Assembly (NCBI RefSeq): GCF_040939455.1
Contig: NC_134104.1
Location: forward strand, 142,140,501-142,204,500
Length of the DNA stretch: 64,000 nucleotides
Source of the DNA: Microcebus murinus
Taxonomy: Eukaryota; Chordata; Mammalia; Primates; Cheirogaleidae
Direction: 5' to 3'
Positions 57,192-64,000 of this stretch are shown in pieces. The translations under genes and the position numbers were made by a program. Within the stretch, counting starts at the first letter, position 1, and each line of letters opens with the position of its first letter. The notes beneath the pieces are model-generated. The model had not been told where the DNA came from and did no database searches. It saw only the letters and a program-made list of their open reading frames with translations.

Positions 57192-58785
57192 CCAGATCTT
57201 TGTAAAATGCTTGCAGAAAGTCAACAGTTCACACAGTAGAATGAAGAGGAATGGAACCATATTGATGATGTGTACAATGTGTACTTCTTGCCTGAGGCAA
57301 GAAGTCAAAAAAGTACTATGCTAAAAGTAAAGCTTTTTATGGAATTAAAATTTACAAATCTTTGTCTTTAGGAGACTGTTCCTTTTATCTGTAGTTATGG
57401 TCATCTTACCAGCAGTGAAATAACCCTTTCTCCAGCAGAAATACTCAGATATTTTCATTACACACCCCGGTCAGTAGAGGAAGATGAAGCAACATCCCAA
57501 CAGCTGTAGGAAAAAAGCTAAATGCATAAGTAGCTTATGTAAGATGAAGGCTAAAATCCTAGTATGTTTGCACAGTATTGCATGTGTAATTTTCATTCTA
57601 CTTCTTAATATATCTGTATTTGTTTTTACATGAAATAACATTTAAATTTACTTTCTATGGGATAAAATTGGTGCCTCCAAAAGATCGGAAAATATGGTGT
57701 GTTTATCTCATACTTTATATCTGGCCCTCCCTTGCTACTACTCATCTGCAACGTACTGTTACATTCCCCCTTGGAGGTTTGCATCCGGGCTGAAGAAGTC
57801 TCATGAAGGAACACCAACAAGTCTAGAAGACAAAAAGAAGGATTTTCCTTTACACAGAAGGACATTATACTGGCACCATACAAAACTAAAACAGAAATAA
57901 ATAAATAATAACAAAAAGAAAAAAAAAATAGATCACACTACCTTTCTAGATTCTTGCCAGAGACAGTTCTTCAAAATTTTCCGTTCTTCTGACTTTTCCC
58001 TTAGTGTGGCAGTCACAAATAGAGCTTGAATGTACACAACCCCCTGAGACAAAACACTGTTTGAGAGGGTTGGAATGAAAAGAACTAAAATGCAGAAGCC
58101 CTGAAGCTGTTGCTACTTGTCTCCATCAGTTTACAAGCACAGATATGGGCAGAAAGCTCTTTTGTCATTTCAGCAAGAGCCAGAGAGTTAAGCTGGCTCC
58201 AGCTGTACCAATGACATTCATCTGGTTTTGAAAGTTCCACTCTGTAGTGGCTTTTCAGTATTGATGTTCTGATGTGTATGCACAGGATTTAATGTGATTA
58301 GAGGGACTACAATGCAATGCACACTCTTTGTCACTATATAACCTTCACTCAGTCTCCTTATCCTAGAAATGCAATACTGCATAGATTCCTTGCAGAAAAT
58401 TACTCATAGTAGTATAGTGTATTCTCATCTATTTCAGTCGCATCTAGCTTATATAAACTTGCAGAACTAAAAATGACGATAATTTAGCAGAGTTAATTTT
58501 TTATCAGGTATGTCAGACAAAGTCTCAGAGTTTGAAAGGAAAGAAATATGTACTGCATTGCTGTGACAATCATTAGTTTTCGAGTCCCTCATAATCTCCT
58601 TTCCAACCTCAAGTATGAGTTGGGATTTGGGGTGAAAACTAGATAGGCTATAGAGAATTCTAAGCCGCTCTAAGAAAATTTTCTGTTTGTTCCTGATCCT
58701 CAAATTTGAAGTTTGCATGAGGTTGGGGGTACGAGGGGCACTTTCTGATCTGTAGAGAAATTAGAGCATCTAGACACAGCATGCA
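57192..58785. other. Unique DNA
   Basis: About 1.6 kb without a confident repeat or gene signal. Confidence 0.4.
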
Positions 58786-58791
58786 TGCCTC

Positions 58792-58813
58792 TATCCATCC
58801 ATCCATCCATCCT
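58792..58813. repeat. (ATCC)n microsatellite
   Basis: Five uninterrupted ATCC units. Confidence 0.9.
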
Positions 58814-58909
58814 TGTTTCCATTCATTCGTTTTATCATATTAAATAGTTTATGAAGACTTGATAAAATTGCTGGTATTCTCTCACATAATATAAACAAAT
58901 ATTATGTTT

Positions 58910-58969
58910 CTCCTCTAATATGATCTTTCTAATCTCCTCTAATATGAAACTTTCTCCTCTAATATGATC
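58910..58969. repeat. Three-copy minisatellite
   Basis: The 14-mer 'ctcctctaatatga' occurs at 58910, 58934 and 58954, with similar flanks ('tttctcctctaatatgatct'). Confidence 0.85.
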
Positions 58970-59890
58970 TTAGCTTTAATAACATTTCATACATTCATCT
59001 AAAAAAGACTGTTTAATTTTCTTGTTTTTTAATAATTTTGCATAAAGAGAAAATAATTGTTTTTTAAAAAGCACTTTCTTCTTGCCAAGTGTGCTTGACC
59101 TTGAATTGGCATTGTACTGAAGCCTGTAAGCCATAATGATGATAATAAATTTTAATAAAATATATCTTCTGCACTTCCTGACAGAGTAGCAAAATCTATG
59201 CTGACACTCACAACACACTGTCTCTTAAAATGTCAGTGAGGACTGCCTGTTTAAAACTGCAGACATATCTGCTATTAGCAGCCTATCTCTCTGATGGGAT
59301 AGTGCCCCCAGAGGCCGCTCCACTCACCCATGGGCAGAAGTGTCTGATGGCTTGTCAGAGCTTTGACACATGGGGAATTCAGAGACTCTGAGTCCCCTGG
59401 GCACCTCTGGGATTTCAAATCAGAGCTTCCTGCTAATCTATTATGATGAGCACCTCCTCAAGGTCCTTATTGAAATCACACAAGCGCACCACCCAAATAA
59501 GGTTCTTGCAGAACACTATGAATGATGATCAATTCCTCAAGCTGAATTGGGGGTGTTTTAGCCAGAGAAGTCAGAATTTTTCTAAAAAGAATTAGTGAGA
59601 CTCTCATTTGGAGAAAGGCAATGGGAGATAGTGCTTCAGCCATGAGAATGTGCTGGAGCTGCTGTTTGAAGTCCTAGGGACATCCATCCCATTCCTACGT
59701 TCCCCTTATCCTGGAGAGATCATCTAAGGAGAAGAGTCCTTTGAAATTAATGAGAGTTCCTCTATTTGATCAGTGGAATGGGATGTTGGACAATATAAAA
59801 GACAGAATGCCAGCAGAGAATAACAAGTAGGGAATAGAACCAACAAACCATTGTTCCCCATACTTGAGTAAGGAAATTATTGCTTTCCCC
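58970..59890. other. Unique DNA
   Basis: No recognised repeat except a segment at about 59209-59285 that resembles one at 61783-61863. Confidence 0.4.
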
Positions 59891-60069
59891 CAGTGATATG
59901 GGGTAAATTGCCCCCTCCCCATTCATATATTGAAGCCCTAATCCCCAGTATCTCATAATGTGACTGCATTTGGAGATAGGACCTTTAAAGAGGTAATCAA
60001 GTTAAAATGAGGACCTTAGTATGTGCCCTAATCCAATATAGATGATGCTATAAAATGAGATCAAATTAC

Positions 60070-60504
60070 TTGAATATAATAATCATTTCACTGTGCATAT
60101 GTATATCAAAACACCATGGGCCGGGCACGGTGGCTCACACCTGTAATTCTAGCACTCTGGGAGCCCGAGGCTGGTGGATCACTCAAGGTCAGGAGTTCTA
60201 AATCAGCCTGAACAAGAGTGAGACCCCGTCTCTACTAAAAAAAAAAAAAAAAAAAAATAGAAACAAATTAATTGACCAACTAAAAATATAAAGAAAAAAT
60301 TAGCCGGCCATGGTGGTGCATGCCTGTAGTCCTGGCTACTCAGGAGGCTGAGGCAGAAGGATCGCTTTAGCCCAGGAGTTTGAGGTTTCTGTGAGCCAGG
60401 CTGATGCCATGGCACTGTAGCCTGGGCAACAGAGTGAGACTATTGTCTCAAAAAAAAAATCATGTTGTGTACTTAAATATAGACAGAAAAAATAATTATT
60501 TTTT
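60070..60504 (+). mobile_element. L1-like 3' end inside the LTR, itself split by an Alu
   Basis: 'ataatcatttcactgtgcat', 'atgtatatcaaaacaccatg' before the Alu and 'tcatgttgtgtacttaaata' after it join into a phrase common at old L1 3' ends. Borders with the LTR are approximate. Confidence 0.55.
60119..60459 (+). mobile_element. Alu SINE, full length, intermediate linker
   Basis: Starts 'ggccgggcacggtggctcac', passes a linker with an internal A-run ('taaaaaaaaa...tagaaacaaattaattg', 'accaactaaaaatataaaga') and ends in an A-tail. Flanks 'aaacaccatg' and 'aaaatcatg' are consistent with a decayed target duplication. Confidence 0.95.
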
Positions 60505-60770
60505 AAAAGAGGTGATTAGGACACACAGGGAAGCACCAGGGTTATGCTCATAGAGAGAAAAAACCATGTTAGAACACAGAGAAAAGCAGCCAGCCATCTG
60601 CAAACCAAGGAGAGAGGCCTCAGACAAAAAAAAAAAAAAAAAAAAAAAAGCAAGCTGCTAACACCTTGATGTTGGACTTTTAACCTCCAGAAGTGTGAGA
60701 AATAAATTTCTATTGTTCAAGCAACCAAGTCTGTAGTATTTTGTTAAGGCAGGACTAGCAAACTAATACA

Positions 60771-61265
60771 CTACATGTGCTAACTGAAGGTGAAATCATG
60801 CTCTATGTTTGTGTCTCATGTTATTTTATCTGAAGGATGAGCAAAACATAAACAAGAGAGTAAAGATGCAAATATATGGGCGCATGTGCAATGTGAAGGT
60901 TAATTACCCTAAGGAGCCTCCCTTAGCCTTCGCCCATGCTTTATCATGTGAACGACCACATACCAGTAAGAGAAATGGTTCATAGGGGTTTTTCTTTGAG
61001 GGTGGAAGTGAATAGAGTAGGGTTTAAAACTCTGGTGATGAAATGCAGTTTGTGTCAGAAACTGAAACCTAAAAAGAACATGGAAAATGGTTCAGTGTGT
61101 CCTCAAAGAAAAAGGCACCCTCTCCTTGGTGGAGTGGTCCTCCCATTTCTATATTTAAGTTGATAGTTTTCATCTTCATTTTGATTTTTGGACAATCAAA
61201 AAATGTATCATAATTATCATGACTATAGGAGAAAATGTCAATTTATATAAATTTCAGAGGCCATT
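60771..61265. other. Unique DNA
   Basis: No recognised feature. Confidence 0.4.
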
Positions 61266-61267
61266 TT

Positions 61268-61760
61268 ATATATTCATTTATTTTTTTCATTCAGTAAATA
61301 GTTATTTAGTACCCCTTATGTGCCAAATACTATGGTAATTCCTAGAAATACGGTTCATGTCATTATCAAGTTAACATTCTGAAGTGTCTTATAGGGATTT
61401 GGGAGTTGAGGAGCAAAAAATTTGGCAAACAATCCGCAGAATAAATATAATTATAATAGATTCCTTAGAAAGGGAATACTGGAGGATGAGAGGATTTTTA
61501 TGCAAGTTCTAAATGATGAGACTAGGCAGCCCTAAGAAGAGGTAAGAGAAGACAGCTCCAGCGAGGGGAAACACATAGGAAACAGGATTCAGCTGCATAT
61601 GTTCAAGGAGCAGAAGGAGAACAACAAATCGGAAACAGAGAAAATGGAGGGTGCTAGAAGAGGGGGTCGGCCACATTAGCCCATGTTGTTTGGATTATTC
61701 TTAGAGCATTTGTAAGCCATTGAAGGGTTTTATGGAGGCAGGTTAATATTTTTAAAATAA
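61268..61760 (-). mobile_element. L2 LINE, minus strand
   Basis: 'tcattcagtaaatagttatt', 'accccttatgtgccaaatac', 'tatggtaattcctagaaata' at the 3' end side and 'taagccattgaagggtttta', 'tggaggcaggttaatatttt' further upstream are antisense L2 landmarks in the expected order. Confidence 0.75.
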
Positions 61761-62240
61761 TGTCTTTTCATTTGACAAATATTCATGACACGCTGTCTCG
61801 GTGGTGATGCCTGTAAGGTGGCTGCCTGGTTAAAACTGCAGACAAGGCTGCCATGAGCAGCTTAGCCAAGTAGAGGGGACAAGAGTGAAAGATAAGCTGT
61901 CCGATTGCATGCACTTCTCTAGTCCTTGAACACCTGCTCTGTGTAAGTGCTGTGCTAGATTCTCTGCAGGATTCACTCAAGATGAAGACAAACTTCCTAG
62001 CCTGAAGGAAATTTCAGCCTCTTTAGGGAAGATGAAAACATACAAATAGCTATCTTTTGGATTTACAAAATGGATTTATAAATATTAATAGTTTGATTAA
62101 CATTTGGGGATTTTTTTTTTCCAATTGAGACAAACTGTCTAATTCACATAGGTAAGTTTTCCATGGACTTTCTCTGGTTCTTCTGGACATTTATTCTTTT
62201 GCTAAAATATATTTTACTGTGTATATTTGAGATTTACAAA
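61761..62240. other. Unique DNA
   Basis: Contains the degenerate copy (61783-61863) of the segment at 59209-59285. No other feature. Confidence 0.4.
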
Positions 62241-62243
62241 ACA

Positions 62244-62600
62244 GACATACATGTGGCCAACAGGTATATTAAAAAGTGCTTAACATCACTAATCATAAGG
62301 GAAATGCAAATTAAAACTATTATGAGATATCACCTCCCAGCCTTTAGGATGGCTGTTACCAAAAGACAACAGATAAATGTTCATGAAGGTGATTAGGAAA
62401 GGTAACTCTTAGTACCCTGTTAATGAACATGTACATTGTTGCGGCTCTTATGTAGCTTCCTAACTTCCTAATTAAAAATGTAACTACAATATGACCCAGA
62501 AACCCACTCTTCTGATTATACATCCAAAGGAGATAAAATCGCCACCTTGTAAAGGTATTTTCATGCCCATGTTCATTGGATATTTATTCTTGATCAATCA
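62244..62600 (+). mobile_element. L1 ORF2 C-terminal fragment, sense
   Basis: 'acatgtggccaacaggtata', 'gcttaacatcactaatcata', 'gggaaatgcaaattaaaact', 'tatgagatatcacctcccag' and 'acaatatgacccagaaaccc' are sense L1 ORF2. The 3' UTR and A-tail are missing. Confidence 0.85.
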
Positions 62601-63150
62601 CTGGTAATATGTAGTAGAGTAACAGGAGTAAACATGTTGATATAGTTAAACAGACTGCAAAATAAAAGACTTCAGCCACACTCAGAAACCTGACAGAGAT
62701 AGGGATCATTGCTTTCTAGGACCATAAGTCATCTAATCTGTGAGTAAAAAAATGGCAGCTAAAATGCCACATAGGCATGTCAAGTCTCTCTCAAAAGGTG
62801 AGTCCATGCTGCCCAAAGAAGAGGCTAATTGTGGTTTTCTTTCAATTAATTTCTTCAAACTTGTCAATCTTTAGTTGTACAGCAGTTTAGCAGATTTATT
62901 AAGCACCATTCTCAGTAATATGTGATAAGAGTTCTAAGAGAGAGAGATGTATTATATAAACACAAGGAGAAGAAATCACATTTGTATAAATTGCAAAACC
63001 TGAAACAAGGTAGCTACCATATTGATTGACATAAATAGGTGGGAAGATGACATTTCAGAGGGAAGGGACTCTGTGATCAAAGATGAATATGTAGAATAAC
63101 ATGATCAAAAATATGCTTTTGGGCTGGAGTAAAAAGTGCATAAGCAAAGA
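62601..63150. other. Unique DNA
   Basis: No recognised feature. Confidence 0.4.
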
Positions 63151-63154
63151 TAAT

Positions 63155-63345
63155 ACTTGGCATTTATAGAGAACACATTATCCTCCTTAGATACTATATT
63201 TTATACATATTATCCTATTTAGTCTTTAGGGAAACCCAAGTTAGTAGGTAATATTGTAACCCCATTTTATAGAGAAGATAATTGAGTTTAATACAATTTA
63301 TATAATTTGCTCAACTTCCCAAAAATGCTGTAAAGGAATGGAGCA
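63155..63345 (+). mobile_element. MIR SINE
   Basis: 'acttggcatttatagagaac', 'catattatcctatttagtct', 'accccattttatagagaaga' and 'atttgctcaacttcccaaaa' follow sense MIR. Confidence 0.75.
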
Positions 63346-63346
63346 A

Positions 63347-63845
63347 CCATGTTAAGGACTTTAAACTACATTCATTAGTATCCAGAGAGCCATTAGAAGT
63401 TTCAAGTGGAGCAACACTATGATCAGAGTGTGCCCTGGGAAAATGAATAAGGCAGAGAAAAGTGTGGTGGATTAGCATGGACTACATTGGACCTGGAGAG
63501 TCAAGTCAAGAGGATTTTTTTCAGTAGGTTAGGAGGAGAGATGATAAGGGTTTCTGTCAAAGTAGTGTCACTGGAGAGTAAAATGAGGACATGAGTAATA
63601 AAGTAATTACAAAGGTAGTAACTGTGTGATTAGTAACAGGATAGTGGGGCAAGAGAGAGAATGAGTCCAGGTTTCTGAAACTCTGAATGCCTTAGCTGAT
63701 GGTAATGCCATTAACATATAGTGGGACATAAATGGAGGAGCAGGTTTGGGTCCAGATAATCTATTATAAGTTATGTGCATGTCAAATACAAATATTTCCT
63801 GAATTTGCTCCATATGAGGGTACAATGGGCATCCTAGCAAAGCAA
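63347..63845 (-). mobile_element. L2 LINE, minus strand
   Basis: 'cattagaagtttcaagtgga', 'aacactatgatcagagtgtg', 'ttaggaggagagatgataag', 'gtccaggtttctgaaactct', 'ggaggagcaggtttgggtcc' are landmarks of the upstream part of antisense L2. Confidence 0.65.
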
Positions 63846-64000
63846 GAGTACTACCTGTGTTCAGCCCATTTTTGCCTCATCATTAGTGAATATTTCTAGA
63901 CCTCCAGCATGGTGTAGCAGATGTTTTCTGCAGGTCAGCAAGGGGTTGAGGTGTAAGAAACACTGCTTTGCATTGTCCTAGTTTTATATTTTTCAATTTG
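63846..64000. other. Unique DNA to window end
   Basis: No recognised feature. Confidence 0.4.

Larger units (their letters stand above)
59894..60770 (+). mobile_element. MLT1A-like LTR split by an L1 tail and an Alu
   Basis: First part 59894-60070: 'tgatatggggtaaattgccc', 'cattcatatattgaagccct', 'aatgtgactgcatttggaga', 'gaggtaatcaagttaaaatg', 'gccctaatccaatatagatg'. Second part about 60505-60770: 'gaggtgattaggacacacag', 'ccatctgcaaaccaaggaga', a 24-A run at 60626-60649, 'taacaccttgatgttggact' and the end 'ctagcaaactaataca'. Between them lies younger inserted sequence. Confidence 0.85.

Overview
This window looks like nuclear DNA from a strepsirrhine primate, most likely a lemur. The best clue is the form of its Alu elements: several carry the left-arm/linker variant with 'ttggccaattaatttctttctatttatagtagagac', which I associate with lemur Alus. 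L1 3' ends of the matching type ('cagcatattatgggggtacaa' next to C-rich blocks) are scattered through the window. By eye the DNA is AT-rich, has no CpG island and shows no open reading frame longer than about 154 codons. I can support no protein-coding gene, rRNA, tRNA, CRISPR or bacterial-type feature. It reads as a gene desert or a large intron filled with mobile-element fossils.

Layout. 1-5.4 kb: old L2/MIR pieces and an 824-bp TA-flanked DNA transposon (4117-4940) that keeps the C-terminal end of a transposase. 6-10.2 kb: an L1 with a 5' inversion, then two Alus. 10.2-14.9 kb: mostly unique DNA with MIR/L2 scraps. 14.9-16.4 kb: a cluster of hAT (MER5/MER3-type) elements. 17-20 kb: L2, MIR and a MaLR LTR. 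21.5-25.7 kb: three Alus and an L1; one Alu is flanked by a perfectly placed 133-bp direct repeat. 26-30 kb: unique DNA, a trinucleotide-rich duplication and an L1 stub. 30.1-32.7 kb: a full-length MaLR provirus with a 5-bp target duplication and an internal Alu. 33-36 kb: two more LTRs, a hAT element and a (CT)n tract. 38-40.7 kb: L1 fragments. 41-44.4 kb: many MIR/L2 copies. 44.6 kb: a full Alu. 45.3-49.96 kb: a decayed ERV-L element on the minus strand. 50-57.2 kb: L1 pieces, an MST-type LTR and a second MaLR. 59.9-60.8 kb: an LTR split by an L1 tail that is itself split by an Alu. 61-64 kb: L2, L1 and MIR.

The elements do not form a functional system. What can be read is a stratigraphy: L2/MIR and hAT copies are oldest, then MaLR/ERV-L, then L1, then lemur-type Alus, with direct insertions giving relative ages. 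The observations most worth checking are the 133-bp target-site duplication, the TA-flanked transposon, and two short segments with good splice-site consensus on both sides. Family names for old repeats come from remembered consensus features, not from a database search; boundaries of old copies are approximate.
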